From NCBI RefSeq assembly GCF_001984125.1, contig NZ_MTQL01000006.1, forward strand, positions 310,001 through 374,000: DNA of 64,000 bases. Reading direction: 5' to 3'. The stretch comes from Leifsonia sp. ALI-44-B (GTDB lineage Bacteria; Actinomycetota; Actinomycetes; Actinomycetales; Microbacteriaceae). How positions within the stretch are numbered: position 1 is the first letter of the stretch; the number at the start of each line of letters is the position of its first letter. Below, piece by piece: positions 51,155 through 63,139 of this stretch. Below the pieces are notes generated by a model. The model worked only from the letters and a program-made list of their open reading frames with translations. It was not told the origin of the DNA and did no database searches. The translations under genes and the position numbers were made by a program.

Positions 51155-52155
51155 CGGGCTGAGATCTCCGCTCCGCTGGGAAGGCCACGCCACCAGTCGG
51201 CGGCGGCCATTGCTTGACGCCCGGCAGGTTGCACGCGGACGAGTTCGAGGTCGTCACCCGAACCGGTGCCGATGTGTACGCGCTTGTCGATGAGGGCGAG
51301 CCGCCCCGCGTCGAGGCCCCGGCCAGTGGTGCGAGCGAGCTCGAGCACCTTCAGAGTCGTGGTACTCGGCTCAGCGACACCAGCGACGTGTGCGGCACCA
51401 GCGCCTGCCGCGACAGCGGCGGCGGTCGAACCGCCGGCCGGGGCGATAGTGATCTCGGTGTGTGCTCCGGGCTCGGGCGTGACGCCTCGATAGTGGGCGA
51501 AGACGCGCGAGGCATCGGCCGACCAGTCGAGGCGCCCGTCAGCGGCCGAGAGCTTGGGGGCGAGTGTGACGTCCCCGCTCTGCGGTTCGGACGTAGCAGT
51601 GCCCGAGGCGATGTTGTCGACGACCTCCAGCACCAGGGGCACGCTCTCGGCGGCGTAGGCCTGGAGCAGGTCGCCCGCGGTGGCGTCGTCGGGCGCGGGG
51701 AGCGCGCGCCGCAGGAAGATGTCGCCCGCATCGAGTTCGGGCACGAGCTGGAAGATCGAGACGCCCGTCTCCTCGTCGCCCGCGATGAGCGAGTGCTGCA
51801 CGGGCGCGGCGCCGCGCCAACGGGGAAGCAGCGAGAAGTGCAGGTTGATCCATCCGTGTGTCGGTGTGTCGAGCAGGGCTCGCTTGACGAGGCCCCCGTA
51901 GGCGACGATGACTCCCAGGTCGGGTTCGAGTGAACGGATGGCTGCGGTCACGTCGTCGTCGAGACGGTTGGCTTTGATCACCGTGAGGCCCGCGCGCTCG
52001 GCGGCCGCGGCCACGGGAGACGGAGTCATGACGCGTTTGCGTCCGACGGGCGCGTCGGCCCGGGTGATGACGGCTACGACCTCGTGTCGGCTCGCGACGA
52101 GCGCCTCGAGGGTGGGGACGGCGACGGCGGGCGTTCCGGCGAAAACGATCTTCAT
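51151..52155 (-). CDS. fmt: Methionyl-tRNA formyltransferase
   Basis: Formylates initiator methionyl-tRNA for translation start. The 334-residue protein begins MKIVFAGTPAVAVPTL and has the catalytic set N104 and H106 (INLHFSLLPRWRGAAP) and D142, then a C-terminal tRNA-binding domain with an alanine-rich insert (about 240-270). No def gene lies next to it. It is between priA and rsmB on the same strand and overlaps rsmB. Confidence 0.95.
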   Translation of the reverse strand: MKIVFAGTPAVAVPTLEALVASRHEVVAVITRADAPVGRKRVMTPSPVAAAAERAGLTVIKANRLDDDVTAAIRSLEPDLGVIVAYGGLVKRALLDTPTHGWINLHFSLLPRWRGAAPVQHSLIAGDEETGVSIFQLVPELDAGDIFLRRALPAPDDATAGDLLQAYAAESVPLVLEVVDNIASGTATSEPQSGDVTLAPKLSAADGRLDWSADASRVFAHYRGVTPEPGAHTEITIAPAGGSTAAAVAAGAGAAHVAGVAEPSTTTLKVLELARTTGRGLDAGRLALIDKRVHIGTGSGDDLELVRVQPAGRQAMAAADWWRGLPSGAEISAR

Positions 52156-52189
52156 GCGGTGGGCTCCTGTCGGCGATGGTCGGGGGCTG

Positions 52190-54397
52190 TCATTGGAAGA
52201 TCTCCGGATCGTCGAAGTGCACTTTCAGTGTAGGCGCTGGGCGGTAGCCACCCTTGGCGGCCGGTGGGCGTCGCCTGGAAGTGGCTGCCCGAACGACGGA
52301 CGCGCGCAGCGACTTGGCGAGTCTCTGGGCCAGCGCATAGTCGGTGCGGATGACGGCGCGGACCTGTTCTTTTTCGTGCGGTGTCGGCCCCAGCACGGCG
52401 CCCGGCGGTAGCTCGTGTTCGGCGCGGACGTCGTCGATGGCGCGATCGACGCTCTCGGCCGTGCCCGTGAGCGCGACGACGCGCACGGCCGGCGGGAAGC
52501 GCAGTGCGCGACGGTCGTCGAGTTCTTGACGCGCGAAGCCGGATTGATCCCAGTTGGCCAGGGCGGTGCCGAGTGTTCCCGCGACGCCCGTCAGCACGAC
52601 GGGCGCGCGCGGTGCGGCGAGGGCCGCGGCATTCGACCACCACCGCAGACAGTCTTCCGCGATGCTCAACGATTCGGCGGCGAGCATGCGTTCACCGTCG
52701 AGCAGGAGCACCGCCGCGTAGCCGCCCTGCACGAGTGGCTCGGCTCCGCGGGTGGCGACGACGAGCGATGCGCGCCTCTCGATCGTGCGGACATTGCGTT
52801 CGCCGTCGGACACGATGACGGTGTGGCCGGGGAACGCCTTGCCGAGTTCCTCTGCCGTGCGGCCCGAGCCTCGGGTGACGAGCTTGAAGAGCTTGTGCTC
52901 GCACGTGTCGCACTGCCAGTTGACGGCGAGGGCTCCGCAGACCGTGCAGGCCGGTGTGGCTCCGGCGCGCGTGACGCCGAGCGGGCCATGACATTCGCGA
53001 CAGCGGGCGAGATGCGAACAGTTGGCGCAGGCGACAGCCGGAGCGTACCCGGGCCGCGCCACCTGCACGAGCACGGGACCGGTCTCGAGCGCCTCTCGGG
53101 CGATGCGCCACGCGGTCGAGGGAATGCGGGCAGCACCCGATGCGGCATCGGGCTGGTCTTGGCGGGCCGTCTGGATGACTCGGGGTGCGACGAGCGGTTT
53201 CGGAGCTTCGGCCGTGAGCCAGCCCATCTGCACGAGCCGCTCGGTTTCGACGCTGCGGCCGTGGCTGAGAACGACGAGGGCCGCGCCCGATTCTTCTTGC
53301 CGCACGAGGGCCGCGTCGCGGGCGTGCACATAGGGTGCCAGTGGTTCGCGATACAGGTGGTCGCCGTCGTCCCACATTGCGATCAGGCCGAGCCGGGAGC
53401 TCGGGGCGTAGATCGCTGACCGGTTGCCCACGATCGCGCGCGGGCGGTCGTCGAGCAGGTCGAGGAAGGATGCGTAACGCTCGGCGTTCGACTGCCGCGC
53501 ATCGACGCGGGAAATCTGTTTTGGCGGCAGCAGATCGGCCAGCGCCGCCTCGAGTTGGTCTTGGTCGCGGTAGTCGGGCGTCAGCAGGACGGCCGTGCGT
53601 CCTGACATGACCGTGTTGTGCGCGAGCTCGGCCAGTGTGCGCGCCCAGGAGCCGATGGGCGCTCCCGTTGCTGTTTCGCGCGGGCTGGGGATAGCGTCGA
53701 GCGCCAGCCTGCCGCCCTCGGCGACGGCCCGCCAGACAGTGTCGCGGTAGCCCGAGACGGCGATCAACCCGTGCAGCTCGCCTTCTGACTGCGTAACCTC
53801 GGCGACTCTCGCGTCAGCGTCTGGCTGTGTAGCGACGTCAACGTCCGCGTCAGCGCCTGGCTCCTTTGCTAACTCAGCGTCCGCGCCGGCTTCGGGCTGC
53901 GCGGCCACGTCGACGTCTGCGACGGTGCCGGGCTGCACTCCCGCGTCAGCCGGTTCGGCGACCTGTGCCCGCTTCGAGGCCTCGAGGGCGCGGGCCTTCC
54001 ACGCCTTCTCGACGCGCACCTGCCGTGACGGGATGGCGAGACGCAAAATGTCGCTCGCTCCCCCCGCGCTGCGCTCGGACAGCCGGCGCGCCAGTGACCA
54101 GACCTCGGGTGTGAGCACAGGAACGTCGGAGACGAGTTCTTCGAGCGGTGTGAGGGCTCCGCCGAAGTCGCTCGTGTCGACGACCTCAACGACGTAGGCC
54201 GCGGCGACGCGGTTCGCGCTGCGCAGCGGCACCTTCACGCGGACGCCCGGCATGACGGAGCCCCGCAGCTTCTCGGGGATGGCGTAATCGAAGAGATGGT
54301 CGAGCTGCGGAAGCGGCGAGTCGATGACCACCCGGGCGACCGTTCCGGTCTCGGGCAGCGCCGAGCCTCCGGTCGGGTCGGCCAGTGGTTCGGCCAT
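52190..54397 (-). CDS. priA: Primosomal protein N' (PriA), helicase-degenerate
   Basis: A 735-residue actinobacterial PriA homologue, normally the protein that reloads the replisome at stalled forks. The N-terminal DNA-binding domain (about 20-125) and the zinc-binding cysteines (CANCSHLARCREC and CTVCGALAVNWQCDTC) are kept. The Walker A loop is replaced by IPSPRETATGAPIGSW and the DEEH box by WDDGDH, so ATP-driven unwinding is unlikely, as noted for other actinobacterial members. Residues 145-205 are an acidic, alanine-rich linker with an imperfect internal repeat (two VDVA-QP blocks). The ATG at 54397 is chosen because the longer frame overlaps metK. It begins five bases after metK ends. 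Confidence 0.92.
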   Translation of the reverse strand: MAEPLADPTGGSALPETGTVARVVIDSPLPQLDHLFDYAIPEKLRGSVMPGVRVKVPLRSANRVAAAYVVEVVDTSDFGGALTPLEELVSDVPVLTPEVWSLARRLSERSAGGASDILRLAIPSRQVRVEKAWKARALEASKRAQVAEPADAGVQPGTVADVDVAAQPEAGADAELAKEPGADADVDVATQPDADARVAEVTQSEGELHGLIAVSGYRDTVWRAVAEGGRLALDAIPSPRETATGAPIGSWARTLAELAHNTVMSGRTAVLLTPDYRDQDQLEAALADLLPPKQISRVDARQSNAERYASFLDLLDDRPRAIVGNRSAIYAPSSRLGLIAMWDDGDHLYREPLAPYVHARDAALVRQEESGAALVVLSHGRSVETERLVQMGWLTAEAPKPLVAPRVIQTARQDQPDAASGAARIPSTAWRIAREALETGPVLVQVARPGYAPAVACANCSHLARCRECHGPLGVTRAGATPACTVCGALAVNWQCDTCEHKLFKLVTRGSGRTAEELGKAFPGHTVIVSDGERNVRTIERRASLVVATRGAEPLVQGGYAAVLLLDGERMLAAESLSIAEDCLRWWSNAAALAAPRAPVVLTGVAGTLGTALANWDQSGFARQELDDRRALRFPPAVRVVALTGTAESVDRAIDDVRAEHELPPGAVLGPTPHEKEQVRAVIRTDYALAQRLAKSLRASVVRAATSRRRPPAAKGGYRPAPTLKVHFDDPEIFQ

Positions 54398-54401
54398 GGC
54401 G

Positions 54402-55595
54402 CTAGAGTCCGGCAGCGCTCTGCAGCTGGCTGACGCGGTCGAGACGCTCCCACGTGAAGTCGGGAAGCTCGCGGCCGAAGTGACCGTAGGCGGCCGTCTG
54501 CTGGTAGATGGGGCGCAGCAGATCGAGTTCGCGGACGATGGCACCGGGGCGGAGGTCGAAGACCTCGCGGATGGCGTCGACGATGGTCGCCTCGGGCACC
54601 TTGGCCGTGCCGAACGACTCGACGTAGAGGCCGACGGGCGCTGCCTTGCCGATGGCGTAGGCCACCTGGACCTCGAGCTTGTCGGCGAAGCCCGCGGCAA
54701 CCGCGTTCTTGGCGACCCAGCGCAGCGCGTAGGCAGCCGAACGGTCGACCTTCGACGGGTCTTTGCCGCTGAAAGCGCCGCCGCCGTGACGTGCGGCGCC
54801 GCCGTAGGTGTCGATGATGATCTTGCGGCCGGTCAGCCCCGCGTCACCCTTGGGCCCGCCGACCACGAAACGGCCGGTCGGGTTGATGAGGAACTGTACG
54901 TTGCTGGTGTCGAGGTCAATCGTGTCGAGCACGGGGCGGATGACGTGACGCTCGACCTCGGCGCGCAGCTGGGCCGTCGAGACGGCCTCGGTGTGCTGGG
55001 TGGAGAGGACGATGGTCTCGACCGTGCGCGGGATGATGCCCTCGTAGCCGATCGTGACCTGGGTCTTGCCGTCGGGCCGGAGGTAGGCGAGCTCGCCCGA
55101 CTTGCGCACGGCCGCGAGGCGCTCGGCGAGGCGGTGAGCGATCCAGCTCGGCAAAGGCATGTACTGCGGCGTCTCGGTGGTGGCGAAGCCGAACATGATG
55201 CCCTGGTCGCCGGCGCCCTGCTGGTCCAGCGCATCGGAAGACGACTGCTCCCGGCTCTCGAACGCGTCGTCGACACCCTGGGCGATATCGGCGGACTGCT
55301 GGCCGATCGACACGGAGACGCCGCAGGAGGCGCCGTCGAAGCCGGCCTCGGACGAGTCGTAGCCGATGGAGGTGACGAGCTCGCGCACGATGGCGGGGAT
55401 CTCGACGTAGGCATCGGTCGTGACCTCGCCCGCGACATGGACGAGGCCCGTCGTGACGAGCGTCTCGACGGCGACACGCGAGCGCGGGTCTTCGGTCAGG
55501 AGGGCATCGAGGATGGCATCGGAGATCTGGTCGCAGACCTTGTCGGGGTGCCCCTCGGTAACCGATTCCGACGAGAAGAGACGCAGTTGTGTCAT
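54402..55595 (-). CDS. metK: S-adenosylmethionine synthase
   Basis: Makes S-adenosylmethionine from methionine and ATP. The 397-residue protein carries [16 protein letters not shown] near the N-terminus, [10 protein letters not shown] and the phosphate loop [16 protein letters not shown]. An AAGG ribosome site lies eight bases before the ATG. It heads a metK-priA-fmt-rsmB-rpe run. A 280-bp gap with its own promoter-like features and hairpins separates it from rpoZ. Confidence 0.97.
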   Translation of the reverse strand: MTQLRLFSSESVTEGHPDKVCDQISDAILDALLTEDPRSRVAVETLVTTGLVHVAGEVTTDAYVEIPAIVRELVTSIGYDSSEAGFDGASCGVSVSIGQQSADIAQGVDDAFESREQSSSDALDQQGAGDQGIMFGFATTETPQYMPLPSWIAHRLAERLAAVRKSGELAYLRPDGKTQVTIGYEGIIPRTVETIVLSTQHTEAVSTAQLRAEVERHVIRPVLDTIDLDTSNVQFLINPTGRFVVGGPKGDAGLTGRKIIIDTYGGAARHGGGAFSGKDPSKVDRSAAYALRWVAKNAVAAGFADKLEVQVAYAIGKAAPVGLYVESFGTAKVPEATIVDAIREVFDLRPGAIVRELDLLRPIYQQTAAYGHFGRELPDFTWERLDRVSQLQSAAGL

Positions 55596-55803
55596 GCAGG
55601 TGCCTTACCTTGAATGCCCGTGCGAACCAGCACGGATGAGTGATCGGTGTGAGTGGATGCCCGCCTCACGGTGCTCATAACTATATCCGGGGCATCCGAC
55701 AGGCCCCGGGTGGTTACGCGTCTGTGAAGAACTTCACGGCATCTCACCTGGGGAGAACGATCTGCCACGGAAAAAAGTCCCGGAACAGCGACCGAGCGCA
55801 CAG
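55596..55803 (-). promoter_or_regulatory. metK upstream region: promoter-like box and two hairpins, no gene
   Basis: On the minus strand a TATAGT box lies at 55681-55686, giving an 80-base leader. A hairpin with arms CCGGGGC/GCCCCGG (55687-55709) overlaps the promoter, and another, CCGTGC/GCACGG (about 55619-55636), sits in the leader. I see no match to a known SAM riboswitch core. coaBC, which often lies here, is absent. Confidence 0.4.
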
Positions 55804-55831
55804 AAAAGGCCGCCACCCGAAGGTGACGGCC
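55804..55831 (-). terminator. Terminator of the pyrimidine-gmk-rpoZ run
   Basis: Arms GGCCGTCACC and GGTGGCGGCC (one G-U pair) with a TTCG tetraloop, followed by TTTT on the minus strand, about 50 bp after the rpoZ stop. Confidence 0.85.
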
Positions 55832-55879
55832 GAACCTGGTGGAGAGTTCACGCACGTGAACCCGCCGAGCGGATCGCGC

Positions 55880-56143
55880 TTAGGAAGCGGGAACGATCGG
55901 CTTGAGAACCAGCTTGTCCTCGTTGATCTCGTGCATCGCGACCGACAGCGGCTTGTCTTCGACGTTGGAGTCGACGAGCGGCCCCACGTTGTCGAACAGG
56001 CTGCCTTCGTGCAGGTCGGAGTAGTAGTCGTTGATCTGGCGCGCGCGCTTCGACGCGAAGATGACGAGGGCGTACTTCGAGTCGACCTTCGAGAGCAGGT
56101 CGTCGATGGGCGGGTCGATGATTCCGGTGAGCTTGTCAGCCAT
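55880..56143 (-). CDS. rpoZ: DNA-directed RNA polymerase subunit omega
   Basis: The small omega subunit that helps fold and hold the beta-prime subunit. The 87-residue form starting at ATG 56143 is preferred over the GTG six bases upstream because the GAGGAG site is then at normal spacing. The family core is [20 protein letters not shown] followed by [12 protein letters not shown]. It lies 81 bp after gmk and ends at a strong terminator. Confidence 0.95.
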   Translation of the reverse strand: MADKLTGIIDPPIDDLLSKVDSKYALVIFASKRARQINDYYSDLHEGSLFDNVGPLVDSNVEDKPLSVAMHEINEDKLVLKPIVPAS

Positions 56144-56224
56144 GGTCACACTCCTCGTGTGGGTATTGATGGAAAGTCTGCTGGGGATGATGTTCCGGTC
56201 TCACGATGCGAAGCATCGACCCGA

Positions 56225-57151
56225 TTAACGGGATGACCCGGAATTCCCGCGAGTCTTGATCAAGTCTACGACTTCTTCCGCCGCTTCGGCGACCGTGTTG
56301 TTGACGACCTTCACATCGAACTCGTTCTGCGCGGCCAATTCGATCTTGGCCGTGGCCAGTCGTCGCTCGCGCTCTTCCTCGCCCTCGGTGCCGCGGCCGA
56401 CGAGCCGGCGCACCAGCTCGTCCCAGCTGGGCGGCAACAGGAACACCAGCGTGGCGTCGGGCATGGCCTGACGCACCTGGCGGGCACCCTGCAGGTCGAT
56501 CTCGAGGAGGACGCTCTCACCGCGGCGCAGCGCCGCTTCGATGGGCGCTCGCGGCGTGCCGTAGCGGTACGCGTTGTGCACGGTCGCATATTCGAGCAGC
56601 TCGCCCTCGACGATCATGCGGTCGAACTCGGTGTCGTCGACAAAGTAGTAGTTGACACCCTCGACCTCGCCCGGGCGGGGCTGGCGCGTCGTCGCCGACA
56701 CCGACAGCTGCACCTCGGGGTGGTGCTCGCGGATGTAGTTCGCCACCGTGCCCTTGCCGACGGCCGTCGGCCCGGCCAGCACGATCAAGCGGCTGCGCTT
56801 GCGCGAACGGTTGGTCGCCTCACGTTCGATGAGGAAGTTGCGCAGCCGCACCCGCTGCTTTTGACCGAGGCCGCCCACGCGCTTGGCGGGCGAGATGCCG
56901 AGGTCTTCGAGGATCTTCGCGAGCTTCGTCGCGCCGATGGCGGGCACGCTGAGCAAGAAGTCCGTGACCCGGAGACGTCCCTCCACGCCCTCCGGATCTG
57001 CGATGGCCCGGTCCAGAATCTGGAGGGCCGAAACCTGTCCGTCGGCGATTCGTGCCTTGACCGTGGCACGAGCGCGTCGGGCGGCGACAGCAGCACGAGA
57101 CGCCGCAACGCGGTCGACCTCGGGCGGGCGCCGGGGGGAAGTTTCAGGCAA
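56225..57151 (-). CDS. gmk: Fusion of integration host factor (mIHF) and guanylate kinase
   Basis: A 308-residue fusion. Residues about 10-112 match the whole actinobacterial integration host factor (mIHF), a nucleoid-binding protein: the [17 protein letters not shown] helix, [20 protein letters not shown] and [14 protein letters not shown], a helix-turn-helix-like DNA-binding core. Residues about 121-308 are a complete guanylate kinase with P-loop GPTAVGKGT (127-135), [13 protein letters not shown] and [15 protein letters not shown]. In Mycobacterium these are separate neighbouring genes, mihF and gmk. The start is TTG at 57151, inside the pyrF stop (eight-base overlap). No stop codon or internal ribosome site separates the two parts. 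Confidence 0.92.
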   Translation of the reverse strand: MPETSPRRPPEVDRVAASRAAVAARRARATVKARIADGQVSALQILDRAIADPEGVEGRLRVTDFLLSVPAIGATKLAKILEDLGISPAKRVGGLGQKQRVRLRNFLIEREATNRSRKRSRLIVLAGPTAVGKGTVANYIREHHPEVQLSVSATTRQPRPGEVEGVNYYFVDDTEFDRMIVEGELLEYATVHNAYRYGTPRAPIEAALRRGESVLLEIDLQGARQVRQAMPDATLVFLLPPSWDELVRRLVGRGTEGEEERERRLATAKIELAAQNEFDVKVVNNTVAEAAEEVVDLIKTRGNSGSSR

Positions 57152-58045
57152 TGTTGCTTCTCACATCCTTTGCTTGGTTCTTGATCGCGGCGGCGATACC
57201 GGTGGGGCCGGCGTCGAGCACACTCCGCGACTGGGCGACGATGACACCGGGGCTCATGGGCCCGAAGATGTCGGCCGACTGAGATACGGCCGCGCCTTGA
57301 TGCCCGAAACCGGGCGCTAATACAGGTAACACGGGAGAGGGGCGGAAGTCGAGTTGGAACTCGGCGAGCCGCAGAGTTGCACCTATGACCACGCCGACCG
57401 AGCCGAGCTTGGTCTCCCCCGCCGCGGCGTTCGAGGCGACGATGTCGTCGACGATGGCGCGGGCGACACGACGCGGTGCCCCGCCATCCGAGGTGCCGTT
57501 CGAATCCTCGGCAGCCGAGGCTGCGTGCGTGTCGACGAAGGCGCGCTGGATGTCGCGACCCTCGGGGTTGCTCGTCGCCGCAAGCACGAACACACCCTTG
57601 CCGTGCTCGCGCGCCAACCGGATGGGGGCATCGAGCGACCCGACGCCCTGGTAGGCGACGAGCGTGACGGCATCCGCTTCGAGGGGCGAACCGGGACGGA
57701 GCCAGGTCTCACCGTAAGCTTCGACGCTCGTGCCGACGTCGCCGCGCTTGGCATCGGCGATGACGAGGAGTCCGGCCGCGCGCGCAGCCGCAATGACTTC
57801 TTCGAGCGCCGCATAGCCGCGCGAGCCGTGGCGCTCGAAGAACGCCACCTGCGGTTTGACGATGCCCGCCTGCCCCGCGCTGGCTTCGACGACCCGCAGG
57901 CCGAACTCGCGCAGTCCGGCGGCGTCGTCAGAGAGCCCCCACGCCGACAGGAGGTACGGGTGAGGGTCGATACCTACCGAGAGCCGCCCGAAGCGCCCGA
58001 AGGCGTCGTTCAGGCGGTCTCCGAAGGTGGGTGTGCCGGCCCCCG

Positions 58046-58049
<4 letters not shown>
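57144..58049 (-). CDS. pyrF: Orotidine 5'-phosphate decarboxylase
   Basis: Final step of UMP synthesis. The 301-residue type 2 enzyme has [17 protein letters not shown] near the N-terminus and the catalytic DAKRGD at 99-104. The extended region after [15 protein letters not shown] and the C-terminal [10 protein letters not shown] fit the long actinobacterial form. Its ATG overlaps the carB stop (ATGA), and its stop overlaps the mIHF-gmk start. Confidence 0.96.
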
Positions 58050-61407
<3,358 letters not shown>

Positions 61408-61408
<1 letters not shown>

Positions 61409-62604
61409 TAGTTGTTGTCTCCTGAGGTGGCGTCTGTGCTCGCGTCGGTGGTGGCGTCGGCCTTCAAACGAATGACCATGTCGCGGAAGCGGTCGAAGAG
61501 GTAGTTCGCATCGTGCGGTCCTGCGGCCGCTTCGGGGTGGTACTGCACCGAGAAGGCGGGGATGTCGAGGCACTGCAGACCCTCGACCACGTTGTCGTTG
61601 AGGCCATAGTGGCTGACCTCGACGCGGCCGAAGCCCTGCGAGGACTCGTGCACGCCCTCGATGGGCGCGTCGACCGCGAAGCCGTGGTTCTGCGAGGTGA
61701 TCTCGACGCGGCCGGTGGACTTGTCGAGCACGGGCTGGTTGATGCCGCGGTGGCCGAAGGGCAGCTTGTAGGTGCCGAAGCCCAGGGCGCGGCCGAGCAG
61801 CTGGTTGCCGAAGCAGATGCCGAAGTAGGGCGTGCCGTCGCGCAGCACGTCGCGCAGGAGTTCGACGTGGTGGTCGCTCGCGGCCGGGTCGCCCGGGCCG
61901 TTGGAGTAGAAGAGCGCATCGGGTTTGAGGGAGCGCACGTGATCGGCGCTCACGTTCTGCGGCAGCACGACCACGTCGAAGCCGCGCTCCGAGAGATAGG
62001 TCAGGGTGCTCTTCTTCACGCCGAGGTCGAGCACGGCGACCCGGCCCACGCGTTCGCCGGTCGCGGCGATCTCGTAGGGGTGCTGCGTCGACACCTCGGC
62101 CGAGAGGTTGAGGCCGCGCATGTCGCGACCCTCGCGCACCAGCTCGAGCTGCGTGCCGTCCGAGAGGTCGGCGTCGGCGCCCGAGAAGACGCCGGCCTTC
62201 ATGGCGCCGGCCGAGCGGATGTGGCGCGTGATGGCGCGCGTGTCGACGCCCGCGATGCCCACGACGCCGTCCTTCTCGAGCTGCGCGTCGAGCGTGCCCT
62301 CTGAACGGTGGTTGGACACGATGCGGGAGGGGTCGCGCACGACGTAGCCGGCGACCCAGATGCGTGCCGACTCTTCGTCCTCGGCGTTGACGCCCGTGTT
62401 GCCGATGTGCGGCGCGGTCATGAGCACGATCTGCCCGGCGTAGGACGGGTCGGTCAGCGTCTCCTGGTAGCCGGTCATACCGGTCTGGAAGACGATCTCG
62501 CCGAGGGTCTGGCCGGTGGCGCCGAAGGCCTGGCCGGTGAAGCGCGTGCCGTCTTCGAGGACGAGCACCGCCTTCGCCTTGCTGCGGAACGGGGATGAGG
62601 TCAT
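61408..62604 (-). CDS. carA: Carbamoyl phosphate synthase small subunit
   Basis: Glutaminase subunit feeding ammonia to CarB. The 398-residue protein has the N-terminal CPSase small domain ([17 protein letters not shown]) and a class I amidotransferase with nucleophile C264 ([12 protein letters not shown]) and the C-terminal histidine-glutamate pair in [12 protein letters not shown]. Its start lies just inside or next to the stop of the preceding PH-like gene, and its stop shares a base with the carB start. Confidence 0.97.
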
Positions 62605-62605
62605 G

Positions 62606-63139
62606 TCAGTTCTCCTTCGTGCTGGGAGCGGCGGGGGCCGTTCCAGCGGTACCGAGGCGTCGGATGGCTTCGAGCACTTCGGTTTGTCGGGGGGATTCGA
62701 TCAGCCGGAGATAGCTCTCGGCGAAGTCGGGGGTGGGGATGCCGGTCGACCAGCGCACGCGGATGAGCCCGTCGGACTCGACCACGCGGTCGATGGTCCA
62801 GGTGGCCGTCGATGCGTCGGCGATCCGGCCGGCGGGGATGAACACGGGGTGCTCCCCCGGGATCTGCACCAGCAGACCCTCAGTCGCGACGATGAGCTCG
62901 GCTCGGGCGCGGAACCCGAGGCCGGGTAACGCCAGCCGCTCGAGGGGTTGGCCGGCGCGCGACGTGGCGACGTAGAAGACGTCGGCGGTGAGGATGGGAT
63001 GCAGCGACTCGGGTGCGGCGGGCAGGGCCGGGATCGCGGCATCCCTGCGTCGTCGCCCGCGCCACGCCCACACCATGGCGCCGAGCAGCAGCGCCAGGAA
63101 TGCGACGACGAAGATGCCGGGGATGAGGCGGCTATCCAC
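62606..63139 (-). CDS. Membrane-anchored PH-like domain protein between pyrC and carA
   Basis: A 177-residue protein with one N-terminal membrane helix (about residues 5-27, [20 protein letters not shown]), a basic stop (GRRRRDAA) and a cytoplasmic beta-rich domain that looks PH-like. Function is unknown. A similar gene lies between pyrC and carA in many actinobacteria (Rv1382 in M. tuberculosis occupies the same place). The GTG start at 63139 has a GGGGGAGG site five bases upstream and overlaps the pyrC stop by eight bases. The longer frame upstream runs inside pyrC. Confidence 0.85.
   Translation of the reverse strand: MDSRLIPGIFVVAFLALLLGAMVWAWRGRRRRDAAIPALPAAPESLHPILTADVFYVATSRAGQPLERLALPGLGFRARAELIVATEGLLVQIPGEHPVFIPAGRIADASTATWTIDRVVESDGLIRVRWSTGIPTPDFAESYLRLIESPRQTEVLEAIRRLGTAGTAPAAPSTKEN

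Noticed and set aside
55596-55803. SAM riboswitch upstream of metK
   Set aside because: The leader has hairpins but I could not match the conserved core of the SAM-I or SAM-IV classes.
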